Positions 10,407-21,276 of a stretch of DNA of 64,000 nt are shown piece by piece. The position numbers were made by a program, and so were the translations under genes. The notes under the pieces were generated by a model that saw only the letters and a program-made list of their open reading frames with translations, was not told where the DNA came from and ran no database searches. The stretch's first letter is position 1, and every line of letters starts with the position of its first letter. Source of the stretch: Paraoerskovia sediminicola (GTDB lineage: Bacteria > Actinomycetota > Actinomycetes > Actinomycetales > Cellulomonadaceae). The stretch lies in contig NZ_AP027729.1 of the NCBI RefSeq assembly GCF_030296575.1, positions 2,294,001-2,358,000 on the forward strand. Direction: 5' to 3'.

Positions 10407-10450
10407 GGTTGCTGCCCTACTGAGGTTGCTGCCCGGCTGAGGGTGCTGGC
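10400..10450. repeat. Degenerate ~19-bp direct repeats after the regulator stop
   Basis: Three to four imperfect copies of a unit close to GGCTGAGGTTGCTGCCC run from the last codons of the regulator gene into the intergenic space. The copies differ at several positions, so this looks like an old tandem duplication of the gene's own 3' end. Confidence 0.6.
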
Positions 10451-10451
10451 C

Positions 10452-10476
10452 GGCTGACGCTGCTGGCCTGTCAGCC
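10452..10476. terminator. Weak hairpin between convergent regulator and RDD genes
   Basis: A 7-bp stem, GGCTGAC (10452-10458) with GTCAGCC (10470-10476), around an 11-base loop. It sits between two convergent genes, so it could stop transcription from either side. The stem is short, hence the low confidence. Confidence 0.4.
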
Positions 10477-10528
10477 AGTCGTGGCCCGTCGTCTCGACGT
10501 CTCGACGGCTCGTCGGCTCGTCGGCTCG

Positions 10529-11335
10529 TCAGCGCGACGGGTCGCCGACCCCGTGGGGGAGCCTGCGGACGACGGCCGCCGACTCCTCGACCCGGCGCTG
10601 GGTCGAGGTCTCCCGGACGTGCTCGCGGTCGCGGCGTTCGGCGAGCACCGCGGCGATGAAGTCCTCCACCGGTGTCCCCGGCGGCGGCCCGGGCGCGACG
10701 TGCTGCTCGAGCCGCGTCGCGATCTCGAGGCCGAGCCGTGCTCGAGAGCCGGGGTTGAGCTTCCCGGCGCGACCCAGGAACCGCCGGGCGTCCAGGGCCA
10801 GACCGTCGGGGAGCCGTCGCATGTCGGCGTGGCGGGCCCACGACGTGAGCCACGGTGGCGAGACGAGCGGGGCGAGCTCCTGGCTCCCGCCCCGGATCCG
10901 GACGACGTACGTCCCCGCGAGCATGTCGCCGAGCCGGCGGCCGCGATCGTTGGACAGGGAGACGATCAGCGCGACGCAGCCGAAGGTCAACCAGATCTCG
11001 CCGACCCCGACGAGGGATCGGATGAAGGCGTGGCGCAGACGCACGGGGCCTCCGTCGTCCCGGACCACCCGTACCCCGGTCGCGAGCTTGCCCAGCGAGC
11101 GGCCCCGGGTGACGGTCTCCACTGCGCACGGCAGGCCGACGAGCACGGCCACGAACGTCGCTATGCCGATCGGTGCCCCGTAGTCCAGGAGCAGGTCGGC
11201 GGGCGTCCAACGCGAGGTCGCGTACGCGATGAGACCGAGCAGCACGAGGGCCACGGTGATGTCGAGCGCGGCACCCAGGGCTCGGGTCAGGAACGACGCG
11301 GGGCGGGCGTCGATGACGACGCCCTCGCTGGTCAT
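10529..11335 (-). CDS. RDD family membrane protein
   Basis: A 268-residue membrane protein with the RDD domain in its first ~150 residues. Three membrane segments are visible, with the typical GRSLGKLATGVRVVRDDGGP and RRLGDMLAGTYVV stretches. The C-terminal ~110 residues form a charged, cytoplasmic-looking domain. RDD proteins have no settled function; some act in ion transport. It is divergent from the SpoIIM-like gene (90 bp apart), the usual pairing in actinobacterial clusters with MoxR and DUF58. The ATG at 11335 (MTSEGVVIDARPASF) is chosen because the RDD homology starts just after it. Confidence 0.85.
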   Translation of the reverse strand: MTSEGVVIDARPASFLTRALGAALDITVALVLLGLIAYATSRWTPADLLLDYGAPIGIATFVAVLVGLPCAVETVTRGRSLGKLATGVRVVRDDGGPVRLRHAFIRSLVGVGEIWLTFGCVALIVSLSNDRGRRLGDMLAGTYVVRIRGGSQELAPLVSPPWLTSWARHADMRRLPDGLALDARRFLGRAGKLNPGSRARLGLEIATRLEQHVAPGPPPGTPVEDFIAAVLAERRDREHVRETSTQRRVEESAAVVRRLPHGVGDPSR

Positions 11336-11425
11336 GGTGCCGTCCCGCACTCCGCCTCCTGCTCGCCGCCGCCTGCCTGTGGGTGACGACGGACGCCGTC
11401 CGCCCCCTCGTGGCAGGGTACAGCT

Positions 11426-12415
11426 GTGGATCTCGACGCGTACGCGGCCGTGCACAGGCCCGAGTGGGACCGGCTCCGGGCCCTCGTGCGCCGTCGTCGA
11501 CTCTCCGGTGACGAGGCGGACGACCTCGTGCGGCTCTACCAGGTGACCGCGACCCACCTGTCGACGGTCCGGTCGACCGCACCCGACCCGGTGCTGATCT
11601 CGGAGCTGTCCGAGCTGCTCTCGCGCGGTCGCACGCGGATCGCGGGCTCGCACGAGCCCGCGTGGCGCGACCTCAGGCGGTTCGTGGCCGTCTCGCTCCC
11701 CGCCGCCCTGTACCGGGTCCGGTGGTGGTCCTGGGCGGTGATCGCCGCGAGCCTCCTCGTCGCGGTCGTGTCGGGGGTCTGGGTCTCGACGACCCCGGGC
11801 GGGCTGGACGTCGTCGGCCCGGTCTCGGTGCAGCAGGACTACGTCGACCGGGCGTTCGCCGAGTACTACGACCCGGGCACGGACTTCGCCCTGACCGTGT
11901 GGACCAACAACGCCTGGATCGCGGCGCAGTGCGTCGCTCTGGGGATCACGGGCCTGTGGCCGGCGTACGTGCTCTTCACCAACGCGGTGAACCTGGGCGT
12001 GGTCGGGGGACTCATGAGCAGCTACGGCGAGCTCGACGTCTTCTTCGCGCTGATCCTCCCGCACGGGCTGCTCGAGCTGACCGCGGTGTTCGTCGCAGGG
12101 GCCGCCGGGCTCAAGCTCTTCTGGGCGCTCGTCGAGCCCGGGCACCGGACCCGCGCTCGTGCCGTCGCCGAGGAGGGCCGCGCGCTCTTCACCGTCGCGA
12201 TCGGGCTCGCCGGGGCGCTCGCCGTCTCCGGCGTGATCGAGGGATACGTGACCGGCTCGGGCCTCGCGTGGTGGCTCAAGATCCTCGTCGGGGTCGTCGC
12301 CGCGGCGGCGTTCTGGGCCTACGTGATCGTCCTCGGCCGTCGCGCCGTCGCGCAGGGTGAGACGGGCGACCTGGAGCGGGACCTCGCGGGCGACACGGTC
12401 GCCGTCCGCGGCTGA
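11426..12415 (+). CDS. Stage II sporulation protein M (SpoIIM)-like membrane protein
   Basis: A 329-residue integral membrane protein with about five or six membrane segments, from RVRWWSWAVIAASLLVAVV onward, and the SpoIIM-family stretch DFALTVWTNNAWIA with later LPHGLLELTAVFVAGAAGLKL. In Bacillus, SpoIIM works with SpoIID and SpoIIP in engulfment. This organism type does not form endospores, and the family is common beside RDD and MoxR/DUF58 genes in non-sporulating actinobacteria, where its job is unknown. A cell-envelope role is inferred. The first ~90 residues are a soluble helical region. Confidence 0.88.
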   Translation: MDLDAYAAVHRPEWDRLRALVRRRRLSGDEADDLVRLYQVTATHLSTVRSTAPDPVLISELSELLSRGRTRIAGSHEPAWRDLRRFVAVSLPAALYRVRWWSWAVIAASLLVAVVSGVWVSTTPGGLDVVGPVSVQQDYVDRAFAEYYDPGTDFALTVWTNNAWIAAQCVALGITGLWPAYVLFTNAVNLGVVGGLMSSYGELDVFFALILPHGLLELTAVFVAGAAGLKLFWALVEPGHRTRARAVAEEGRALFTVAIGLAGALAVSGVIEGYVTGSGLAWWLKILVGVVAAAAFWAYVIVLGRRAVAQGETGDLERDLAGDTVAVRG

Positions 12416-12425
12416 CCGATCAGGG

Positions 12426-12584
12426 TCAGAGCAGGACGATCGCGAGGAACGGCACGACGAAGGTCAGGAGCATGGCTCCGACGACGATCAGTGCGATACG
12501 ACGCTGGCGTGCGACACGCTCGTCGGGTCGGGTGTAGCGCGGTGTCACGGTGTCTCCGAGATCTCGGGTGGTCGGGGTTCCCAT
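12426..12584 (-). CDS. Small single-pass membrane protein
   Basis: A 52-residue protein with a charged N-terminal half (TPRYTRPDERVARQRR) and one C-terminal membrane helix (IALIVVGAMLLTFVVPFLAIVLL). The start at 12584 (MGTPTTRDLGDTV) begins after a repeat-rich stretch that is unlikely to be coding. I do not recognise a named family. It ends 10 bp from the convergent SpoIIM-like stop. Confidence 0.6.
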   Translation of the reverse strand: MGTPTTRDLGDTVTPRYTRPDERVARQRRIALIVVGAMLLTFVVPFLAIVLL

Positions 12585-12620
12585 GGTCTCATCCCGCACC
12601 CGTGCTTCCGCGGTACCGGC

Positions 12621-12675
12621 TCTGCGGTTCTGCGGAACTGCGGTTCTGCGGCACTGCGGCACTGCCGAGCTGCGG
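12621..12675. repeat. Degenerate 9-10-bp repeats (CTGCGGTT/CA type)
   Basis: Six or so imperfect copies of a short unit built on CTGCGG lie between the small membrane protein start and the end of the DUF58 gene. No gene or clear hairpin is visible in this gap. Confidence 0.6.
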
Positions 12676-12698
12676 CCCGCGGCCCGTGTGCGTGAGGG

Positions 12699-13990
12699 TC
12701 AGAGCCGACCCGCGGCCTTGAGAGCCAGGTAGGTGTCGGCGAGCCGCGGCGCGAGGTCGGCCGGCAGGGCGTCCACGACCTCCAGCCCGTCGCGCCGCAG
12801 CACCTCGGTGATCGCCGCGCGCTCCAGGAGGGTCCGGGCGGCCGAGCCCGCGTCGTAGACCGCCGCGCCGGACTCCCTGCGCGCTGCCAGCGCTGTGACC
12901 TCCGGGTCCGTCACCGATGCGAGCACCACCTGGTGCCGGTGCGCGAGTCGCGCAGCGACAGGGAGGAGGCCGGTGCCCACCACGGACGGGTCGAGAGCGG
13001 AGAGGAGGACGACGAGCGCACGCTGCGACAGGCGCTCCTCCACCTGCGCGGCGATGCCCGCCCAGTCCGTCTCGAGCAGCGACGGCGCCGTCGGGGCCAG
13101 CGCCTCGGCTAGCGCCGGGAGCAGCCGAGGGCCACCGGTGCCGACGACCTGCGCGCGGGGGTGCGGTCGAACGCGAGGAGCTCGACGCGGTCTCCCGCCC
13201 GGCTCGCCAGAGCGCCGAGGAGCAGGGCTGCTTCGATGGACGCGTCGAGCCGAGGTTCGTCCCCGACGCGAGCCGCGGAGGTGCGACCCGTGTCCACGAC
13301 GACGAGTACGCGGCGGTCCCGCTCAGGGCGCCAGGTGCGCACCACGACGTCGTTGCGGCGTGCGGTCGCCCGCCAGTCGATCGACCGGACGTCGTCCCCC
13401 TCGACGTACTCGCGCAGCGAGTCGAACTCGGTCCCTTCGCCCCGAACCTGGACGGCGGCACGGCCGTCCATCTCGCGCAGGCGGGCCAGCCTGCTCGGCA
13501 GGTGCCTGCGCGAGGCGAACTCGGGCAGCACCCGCAGGGTGCCGGGCACCGTGATCGACGCCTGCCGGCCCGCGACCCCGAACGGGCCGAGGGTGCGGAT
13601 CGTCACCTGGTCCGCCTCGCGGTCCCCGCGTCGCGTGGGGACCAGGACCGTGCGGGTCCGGGCGGACTCGGCCGCGGGGAGGTCGATCGCGTGCCGGTCC
13701 TGCAGCGCGCCTGCGGACGGCTGCCACGCGTCCCGGACCAAGCCGCGCAGCCGTCGGCGTCCGAGGTTGGTCAGGACGAGCGTGGACACCGTGCTCTGCG
13801 AGAGCCGCACGGCGCGCGCCACGCCGCGGGAGACCCGGACGCGCCGCGGCGAGGCCGCGAGGACGGCGTCCACCGAGCACAGGAGGATCACCAGCGACGT
13901 CCAGAGCACGACCGTCTGTCCGCTGGGCAGGAGGACGACCGGGATCGTGCCCAGCGCGGTGACCACGGCGGCGCGGCGGGTGAGGACCAT
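12699..13990 (-). CDS. DUF58 domain protein (von Willebrand A-like), partner of MoxR (apparent frameshift)
   Basis: Two N-terminal membrane helices (about residues 5-45) precede a soluble part containing the DUF58 core EFDSLREYVEGDDVRSIDWRA near residue 210. A von Willebrand A-like fold follows (VLVVVDTGRTS, DASIEAALLLG). DUF58 proteins are encoded next to MoxR AAA+ ATPases and are thought to act as adaptors in assembling or metallating other proteins. The frame breaks at the G run 13157-13161. One added base gives RVELLAFDRTPRAQVVGTGGP and about 430 residues. It begins one base after the MoxR stop, so the two are co-expressed. Confidence 0.88.
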
Positions 13991-13991
13991 C

Positions 13992-15003
<1,012 letters not shown>

Positions 15004-15007
<4 letters not shown>

Positions 15008-16330
15008 AGCGGGTGGACCTCGCTCTCCAGGGTGTCGAGACGCGTGGCGAGCTCCAGGAGCGCGGCGTCGTCTGTAGGGGGTGGACCGTAGAGGATGTGC
15101 TGGATCTCGTCGGGTGTGCGGCCGCACGCCCGGGCTGTCGCCTCGACGACGACGTCGCGTCCCGCGGAGGCGGGCACTCCGAGGCGGCGGGCGAGCCGCT
15201 GCGCCGTGAGTGCCCGCAGGCCGGCGGCCGCGTGACCGCGGGCGCCCCCGGCGCGGTAGAGCCTCGCCCGCCCACGTGTCGTCTCCGAGGAGCGGACGAC
15301 GACGGGCAGCGGTTCGCTGACGAGGCGCCCCATCCGTCGTCCTCGCCACAGGGCGACGACGACGAGGACGACGAGGAGCTGGAGGGCGACGGCGCCCGCG
15401 CCGGGGGAAGGATCCCGACGGGGTCGCTGCTCGTGCCGTCGATGGCGGTCGCGTCGGGCTCGGCGGGGACGAACCACGTGAGGTTCTCGTGGTGGCCGAG
15501 CATGCGGAGCGCGAGCGCGGCGTTCCCCGACTCGTCGATCCGGTCGTTGGTGACGAGATCGGCGTCCGAGAAGGCGCGCACGGTGCGGTCAGGTCCGCGC
15601 ACGATCGCGTACGCGCCGTCCGACCCGTCGTCCGGGTAGCACAGGGAGGCCTCGCGGCCGATCGCGAGGAAGCCTCCGTCGCTCTCCGACACCGGCCCGG
15701 CCGCGTCGTCCTCTGCGCACCGGGGCTCGAGCGGGTCGATGGAGCTCCAGGCGTGGCCGGCCTCGACCGCGCCCGACGTCGCGCTCGACACGAGGTCGGC
15801 GCCGGGGCCGAGCAGGACGAGGTCGGCGTCGGTGGCGAGGAGAGCGTCCGTCTCGTCGGGGGTGAGGCGGTAGCCCGGCAGGACGGCGAGGGTCGATCCC
15901 CGCGGGGCGCGGGACGCGTCCGCCGCCTTCGATGCCGTGCGGACCGTCACGCCCTGCTGTTCGAGCACGCGGACGACGGCCTGGGCCCCCGGGGGCTCGG
16001 GTTGTCGGCCGCGTACCGCACCGTCGAGACGGGAGCGGGGAACAGGGCTACCGCGGTCACGACCAGGAGCGCTGCCAGCGTGATGAAGATCGGGAGCCTT
16101 GCCCTGCGCCATCGGCCGGCTGCGCGGGACCGTCCGGTGGTGCCGTCACCGACGACGCCCTCGGCGGTGACCTGCTCACCGGCCGGTGCCGCACGCCCGG
16201 CCCCCGCGGTCGCGGTCGCGTAGGGCGGTGGCGGCGACGAGGTCGGCGGCGTCAGGGGTGAGGGCCGCGCCGGTGGCGAGGTCGGTGATGGCGAGGGCGG
16301 GGGTGAGAGTGGTGACGGGTCTCGGCTCAT
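15004..16330 (-). CDS. DUF4350 domain membrane protein (two apparent frameshifts)
   Basis: A Pro/Ser/Thr-rich tail is followed by a membrane helix (LPIFITLAALLVVTAVALF) and a long extracytoplasmic domain (QAVVRVLEQQGVTVR, LLATDADLVLLGPGADL, HHENLTWFVP). A second helix (LQLLVVLVVVALW) and a C-terminal cytoplasmic segment end the protein. The layout fits DUF4350 proteins of actinobacterial MoxR clusters. Frames change at the adjacent C and G runs 15986-15995 and at the G run 15403-15407; restoring one base at each gives about 442 residues. Starts and stops overlap the neighbouring DUF4129 (ATGA) and MoxR (GTGA) genes. Function unknown. Confidence 0.8.
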
Positions 16331-17019
16331 CGGTCCGCCGGCCCGCCGACGTCGTCCGTGCTCACCGCACCGACCGGCCGGGCGGCACGATCCGCACGGG
16401 GACGGGCCTGCGCGACGGACGAGGCGCAGGCGTCCATGGCGTCGGACTCGGCGCGGCCCACGACGACCTTGCCGTAGCAGACGTCGTCGAACAGGGCTCC
16501 GGCGGCCTCGAGCGCGGCGCTCGCCTGCGGGAGCCGTGCCCGGGCGTCACCGGAGACCTCGTGCGCCGTGCGCCCGGGTCGGTCGTCGATGATCACGCGC
16601 TCCTCGAGCGAGCGGACGATCGCCCGGAACCGCTCCAGCACCGCGGTGGTCCAGTCACCGGCGCGCCGCGCCGCGTCGGCCGCACTGCCGATCTGCTCGG
16701 CGGTCCGCCCGTCGTCCTCGAGGACCGTCGACTGCGCTGGCGCGCGGCTGCTCCGGCGCACGCGACCTGTCACCAGCAGCGCGAGAGCCACGGCGACCAC
16801 CACGGCGACGACGGCCACGATCAGGACGCTCCCCGGGATCGAGGGCGCGTCGCCGCCGAGCTGGCCGAGCCAGTCGAGGAACCGGCCGATGAGGTTCTGG
16901 TTCTCGCCGTACTCGGGTCGCGCCAGCTCGTTCCGGATCCATTCCTGTGCGACCTCAGGTGCCGGCGTCACGGGGACGTCGGCACCCAGGAGCGGGGCCA
17001 GGTGCACGGCGGCCGTCAA
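16327..17019 (-). CDS. DUF4129 domain membrane protein
   Basis: About 230 residues: a short exported-looking segment, one membrane helix (SVLIVAVVAVVVAVALALLV) and a cytoplasmic DUF4129 domain (ADAARRAGDWTTAVLERFRAIVRSLEER, RTAHEVSGDARARL). DUF4129 is often found at the C-terminus of transglutaminase-like proteins or as a stand-alone gene beside MoxR/DUF58, as here. The likely start is the TTG at 17019, which overlaps the upstream stop (TTGA); a GTG at 17007 is the alternative. The much longer open frame upstream is a shadow of the neighbouring gene. Confidence 0.75.
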   Translation of the reverse strand: MTAAVHLAPLLGADVPVTPAPEVAQEWIRNELARPEYGENQNLIGRFLDWLGQLGGDAPSIPGSVLIVAVVAVVVAVALALLVTGRVRRSSRAPAQSTVLEDDGRTAEQIGSAADAARRAGDWTTAVLERFRAIVRSLEERVIIDDRPGRTAHEVSGDARARLPQASAALEAAGALFDDVCYGKVVVGRAESDAMDACASSVAQARPRADRAARPVGAVSTDDVGGPADR

Positions 17020-18458
17020 CGACGCTGCGCGTCGCGGCGGGCGGCGGCCGCGAGCTCGATGTCGAGTCCCTCGCGCCGCATCCGGACGTCCACGTAGAGC
17101 AGAGCGACGATCGTCGCCATGAAGAGCGTCGTGATCATCCCCGCCACGATCGAACCGAGCAGGGTCAGGGACGTGAAGGCGAAAGCCGAGCCCTCCGCGA
17201 AGAGCGTTGCCACGATGCTGAACGGGTAGGTGACGATCCCGCTGATGATCCCGACCAGGATCGTCGCGAGCAGCCAGGTACCGAGCACTCGCCAGAAGAC
17301 CCCGCGCGTCAGCCGCCAGGACCGCGCCACCGAGCGCCACACCCCTTGCCGCTCCAGCACCAGGGCGGGCGGGGCGAGGATCAGCTTCGTCTGGAGCCAC
17401 AGCGCGCCGACAACCACTGCGGCGAGGATCGTCAGGCAGAGAACCACGGTCGCAGCGACGGAGAGGCCGCCGTCGACGGCTACGAGCACGAGGACGAGCA
17501 CCGCCGCCGCCGCGAGCGACATGGCGGCGAAGGTCACCAGGAGGAGCAGGGCGGAGTAGCCGACGAGCCGGGCGAGTCGTCCCTTCTTCGCCGACCAGAC
17601 CTGGGCCAGCGTCGGCCGGCGGCCGACCACGGCGTCGCCGACCGCACCCGACAGGAGACCGTTGATGATCGGCAGTGCGAGCACCTGCACCACGACCGCC
17701 TGGACCCAGAGCGTCATGATCCCGGTGAAGAACCCGGACCCCATGCCGGCGTCGCCGAGCTCGGCGGTGAGGTCGGCGCCGAGCGAGCTGAGGACCCCGA
17801 CCAGCAGCATCGAGAGGACGACGGACACCGCGGTGCACGCCACCAGGACGATCGCGGGCACCCCGAGCATCACTCTCGGGTTCGACCGCACCGCTCCGAA
17901 GGCGCCGTCGAAGATCTCGCCCAGGCGCAGAGGCCTCAGCGGGACGATGCCGGGCTTGTCGGCGATCGGAGCCATCCCGGGCGGAGGTGCCGCGGGTCCG
18001 TACTGCTGTCCGCCGTACTGCTGACCGCCGTAGGTCGGGCCCTGCTGCTGACCGCCGGACTGCTGACCGCCGTAGGTCGGGCCCTGCTGCTGACCGCCGT
18101 ACTGCTGGGATCCGTACTGCTGCGAACCGCCGTAGCCCGGGCCTCCGTACTGCTGTCCGCCGTAGGCCGGGCCTTGCTGCTGGCCCCCGTACTGCTGTCC
18201 GCCGTAGGCCGGGCCTCCGTACTGCTGTCCGCCGTACTGCTGTCCGCCGTTCTGCGGTCTCCCGTCGCCCTGGTGCCGTTGCGGGGTCCCGTACCCCGGG
18301 GGCGCCGTCGGCGCCTCGCCCCACCCGGAGGGCGGAGGCCCTGCGGTGCCGGGGTCCGGGGCCGATGCGGGGGCCGGAGCGGCCGCCGATCCGGACGGCG
18401 CAGCGGGGCGCGGCGGAGACTGACGCACCGGTTCGGTGCTCGGGTCTGGCGTGGTCAT
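17016..18458 (-). CDS. Repeat-tailed polytopic membrane protein (glycerophosphodiester phosphodiesterase membrane-domain type)
   Basis: A 480-residue protein in three parts. Residues 1-70 are Pro/Ala-rich; 71-154 are Gly/Gln/Tyr repeats (QQYGG units); from 165 there is a polytopic membrane domain. It opens with IVPLRPLRLGEIFDGAFGAV, typical of actinobacterial proteins annotated with the GDPD membrane domain, and has about six hydrophobic segments. There is no phosphodiesterase catalytic domain, so enzymatic activity should not be assumed. It is first in the minus-strand operon leading to DUF4129, DUF4350, MoxR and DUF58, and is divergent from mtrA across 202 bp. Confidence 0.75.
   Translation of the reverse strand: MTTPDPSTEPVRQSPPRPAAPSGSAAAPAPASAPDPGTAGPPPSGWGEAPTAPPGYGTPQRHQGDGRPQNGGQQYGGQQYGGPAYGGQQYGGQQQGPAYGGQQYGGPGYGGSQQYGSQQYGGQQQGPTYGGQQSGGQQQGPTYGGQQYGGQQYGPAAPPPGMAPIADKPGIVPLRPLRLGEIFDGAFGAVRSNPRVMLGVPAIVLVACTAVSVVLSMLLVGVLSSLGADLTAELGDAGMGSGFFTGIMTLWVQAVVVQVLALPIINGLLSGAVGDAVVGRRPTLAQVWSAKKGRLARLVGYSALLLLVTFAAMSLAAAAVLVLVLVAVDGGLSVAATVVLCLTILAAVVVGALWLQTKLILAPPALVLERQGVWRSVARSWRLTRGVFWRVLGTWLLATILVGIISGIVTYPFSIVATLFAEGSAFAFTSLTLLGSIVAGMITTLFMATIVALLYVDVRMRREGLDIELAAAARRDAQRR
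17997..18248. repeat. In-gene repeat coding for QQYGG/QQQGP units
   Basis: About fifteen imperfect short units coding GGQQYGG or GGQQQGPTYG, residues 71-154 of the membrane protein. Such Gln/Gly/Tyr-rich tracts are predicted to be disordered and may self-associate. All repeats are in frame. Confidence 0.85.
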
Positions 18459-18660
18459 CGCGGGGTCCTCTTCGCGTCGCTGGCCCGATCAGAGTAGTAC
18501 CGGACGATGGCCTGCGGCCCTTCGTCCACACCCCTGCGCGAGCCGGGTGCGTGACCGCTCCGACGCGCGGCGGCCGCCGATCACCGCCCGCCCTCGACGG
18601 GTCCGGCGCGCGTCCCGCGACGTCCGCCACGCCCGATGGCCACGATGGCATCATGGGGCC

Positions 18661-19344
18661 ATGAAGCAACGCGTGCTCGTGGTCGACGATGATGCCGCCC
18701 TCTCCGAGATGATCGGCATCGTCCTCCGTTCAGAAGGATTCGAGCCGGCGTTCTGCGCCGACGGCGACCAGGCCCTCGAGGCCTTCCGCTCGGCGCAGCC
18801 GGACCTCGTCCTGCTGGACCTCATGCTCCCCGGCAAGGACGGGACCGAGGTCTGCCGCGCGATCCGCGCCGAGTCCGGGGTACCCGTGATCATGCTGACG
18901 GCGAAGACCGACACGGTCGACGTCGTGGTCGGCCTGGAGTCCGGGGCGGACGACTACGTGTCGAAGCCGTTCAAGCCCAAGGAGCTCGTGGCGCGCATCC
19001 GGACGCGGCTGCGTCGCACCGACGAGCCGTCGCAGGAGGCGCTGACGGTGGGCGACATCGACATCGACGTCCCCGGACACCGGGTGACGCGCGACGGCAG
19101 CCAGGTGTCGCTCACCCCGCTGGAGTTCGACCTGCTCGTCGCCCTCGCCCGCAAGCCCTGGCAGGTCTTCACCCGCGAGGTTCTCCTCGAGAAGGTCTGG
19201 GGGTACCGGCACGCGGCGGACACGCGGCTGGTCAACGTTCACGTCCAGCGTCTGCGCTCGAAGATCGAGCACGACCCGGAGAACCCCGAGATCGTCCTGA
19301 CCGTCCGGGGAGTCGGCTACAAGGCCGGGCCCGCCCGCGGGTGA
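18661..19344 (+). CDS. mtrA: Response regulator MtrA (OmpR family)
   Basis: Regulator of cell-wall metabolism, division and osmotic response in actinobacteria, controlled by MtrB. Receiver domain residues 1-115: acidic pocket DDD at 9-11, phosphoacceptor D53 (LLDLMLPGKDG) and K102 (SKPFKPKEL). The winged-helix output domain spans about 130-225 (LTPLEFDLLVALARKPWQVF, VQRLRSKIE). At 227 residues the length matches MtrA of Mycobacterium and Streptomyces. The gene order mtrA-mtrB-lpqB directly downstream confirms the assignment. The ATG at 18661 is preferred over the longer upstream frame because it begins exactly with MKQRVLVVDDD. Confidence 0.96.
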   Translation: MKQRVLVVDDDAALSEMIGIVLRSEGFEPAFCADGDQALEAFRSAQPDLVLLDLMLPGKDGTEVCRAIRAESGVPVIMLTAKTDTVDVVVGLESGADDYVSKPFKPKELVARIRTRLRRTDEPSQEALTVGDIDIDVPGHRVTRDGSQVSLTPLEFDLLVALARKPWQVFTREVLLEKVWGYRHAADTRLVNVHVQRLRSKIEHDPENPEIVLTVRGVGYKAGPARG

Positions 19345-19348
19345 CGCG

Positions 19349-21276
19349 GTGACCGTGGACCCGCCTGAGTCGCGACGTCCCGCGCGGCGGCGCCTTCCGT
19401 TCCCGCGCTCGGTCCGCCGTGCCGTGGTCAAGGGTGTGTGGCGCTGGCGCAGCTCCATGCAGCTGAGGGTCGTGTCGATCACGCTCGTCGTGGGTGTCGT
19501 GTCGGTGGCCGTGCTCGGCGCCTTCCTCTCGGAGTCGATCCGGGACGGGCTCTTCAAGGAGCGGCTGAGCGCCGTCGACGCCGAGAGCGCACGGTCGACG
19601 GCCCAGGCCAGGACCCAGTTCGAGGCCGCCAACCCCCAGTCGAGCTCTGCCGTCCAGCAGCTCCTCACGGACATGGTGCTGTCCCTGCAGTCGGCGAGCG
19701 CGGGGACCAGGGATGTCTTCCTCTGGCGCCCCGAGGGCGAGACCTCCACGGTCGTCGACGTGAGCACGGCGGACCGGTACGGGACCGTCATCACCCCCGA
19801 GATGCGCGAGGCCACCCTCGCCACGGCGGACGCGGCGAACGAGGTCCCCCAGGTCCTGCAGTCCGTCGCGATCGAGATCGAACCGGGGAGGACCCGACCG
19901 TCGTGCCGGGCGTCGTGGTCGGGACGACGGTCGACGTGCCGCGCGAGGGGACCTTCGAGCTCTACTACCTCTACTCGTTCGAGCCGGAGCAGGAGACGCT
20001 CGAGTTCATCCAGCAGACCCTGGTCATCGGCGCGGTGATCCTGCTGGCGATCCTCGGGCTGATCGCGTGGATCGTCACCCGGCAGGCCGTGGACCCGGTC
20101 AGTCGCGCGGCCCGTGTCGCCGAGCGGCTCGCGGACGGACGGCTCGACGAACGGCTCACGGTGCGCGGCCACGACGAGATGGCGACGCTCGCCCGGTCGT
20201 TCAACGAGATGGCGTCGAGCCTCCAGGACCAGATCACCCAGATGGAGGAGCTCTCGAAGCTGCAGCGCCGCTTCGTCTCCGACGTGTCCCACGAGCTCCG
20301 CACGCCGCTGACGACGATCCGCATGGCGAGCGAGCTCATCCACGACGCCCGGGACGACATGGACCCGATGGTCCGCAGGTCGGCCGAGCTCATGCACGCT
20401 CAGCTCGACCGGTTCGAGGAGCTCCTCGCGGACCTGCTGGAGATCAGTCGTTTCGACGCCGGAGCGGCGGTCCTCGACGCCGAGCGCGCGGACCTGCGGG
20501 AGGTCGCCAACTCGGCCGTCGAGCAGGCGCAGCCGCTGGCGGAGGCGAAGGGCGTGTGGATGTCGGTCCACCTCGGTGACGACATCGCCACGGCGGACGT
20601 CGACCCGCGACGGGTCGAGCGGATCCTGCGCAACCTCGTGACGAACGCGATCGAGCACGCCGAGGGGAAGCCGGTCGAGGTGACGGTCGCGGCCGACGGG
20701 CTCGCGGTGGCGGTCGTGGTGCGCGACCACGGGGTCGGCATGACCGTGCCCGAGGTCGAGCGCGTCTTCGACCGGTTCTGGCGGGCGGACCCTGCGCGGG
20801 CCCGGACCACGGGCGGCACCGGGCTCGGCCTGGCCATCTCGCTCGAGGACGCCCACCTGCACGGCGGCTGGCTCGACGCCTGGGGTCGGCCCGGCGAGGG
20901 CGCGAGCTTCCGGCTGACGCTGCCGCGGAGGGCCGGCATCGTCCTCGAGGCGTCGCCGTTGCCGCTCGAGCCCGCGGCGCCGACGGCGGCCCGCGGGTCG
21001 CAGGCGGAGCCGGCGGCGGTGACCGGGTCCCTCGACCAGGTGGGTCCTGCGGCGATCCCTGTTCTCGACACCGTGCCGGGCTCGGAGCCCGACGCCGTTC
21101 CGGACGTGGGCGACGGGGCGGTACCTCCGACGCAGCCCGCAGACCTGCCCGGTGCCCCTGACATGACCCTCGGCGCGCCCACGGACGTGGGCACGGGGCC
21201 GGACGGCGTGCCACGGCACGACGGGTCCGCGCGATCGGCGACGGACGCGAGCACGACGAAGGAGGGGCGACGATGA
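19349..21276 (+). CDS. mtrB: Sensor histidine kinase MtrB (apparent frameshift)
   Basis: Membrane kinase that phosphorylates MtrA. In order: a basic N-terminus; membrane helix 1 (VVSITLVVGVVSVAVLGAFL); an extracytoplasmic domain of ~150 residues; helix 2 (VIGAVILLAILGLIAWIV); a HAMP domain; the phosphoacceptor helix FVSDVSHELRTPLTTIRMA; and a HATPase domain (VTNAIEHAEG, DHGVGM, GTGLGLAIS). The last ~110 residues are a Pro/Ala/Asp-rich tail. The frame breaks at the GGGG run 19885-19888. One added G restores EIEPGEDPTVVPGVVVG and about 642 residues. The stop overlaps the lpqB start (ATGA). Confidence 0.94.

Noticed and set aside
11426..12415. Evidence of endospore formation from the SpoIIM-like gene
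   Set aside because: SpoIIM-like genes are common in non-sporulating actinobacteria beside RDD genes, and no other sporulation gene is present.
16327..18669. A 780-residue protein extending DUF4129 upstream
   Set aside because: Its first 550 codons are the out-of-frame shadow of the repeat-tailed membrane gene; only the last ~230 codons look like protein.
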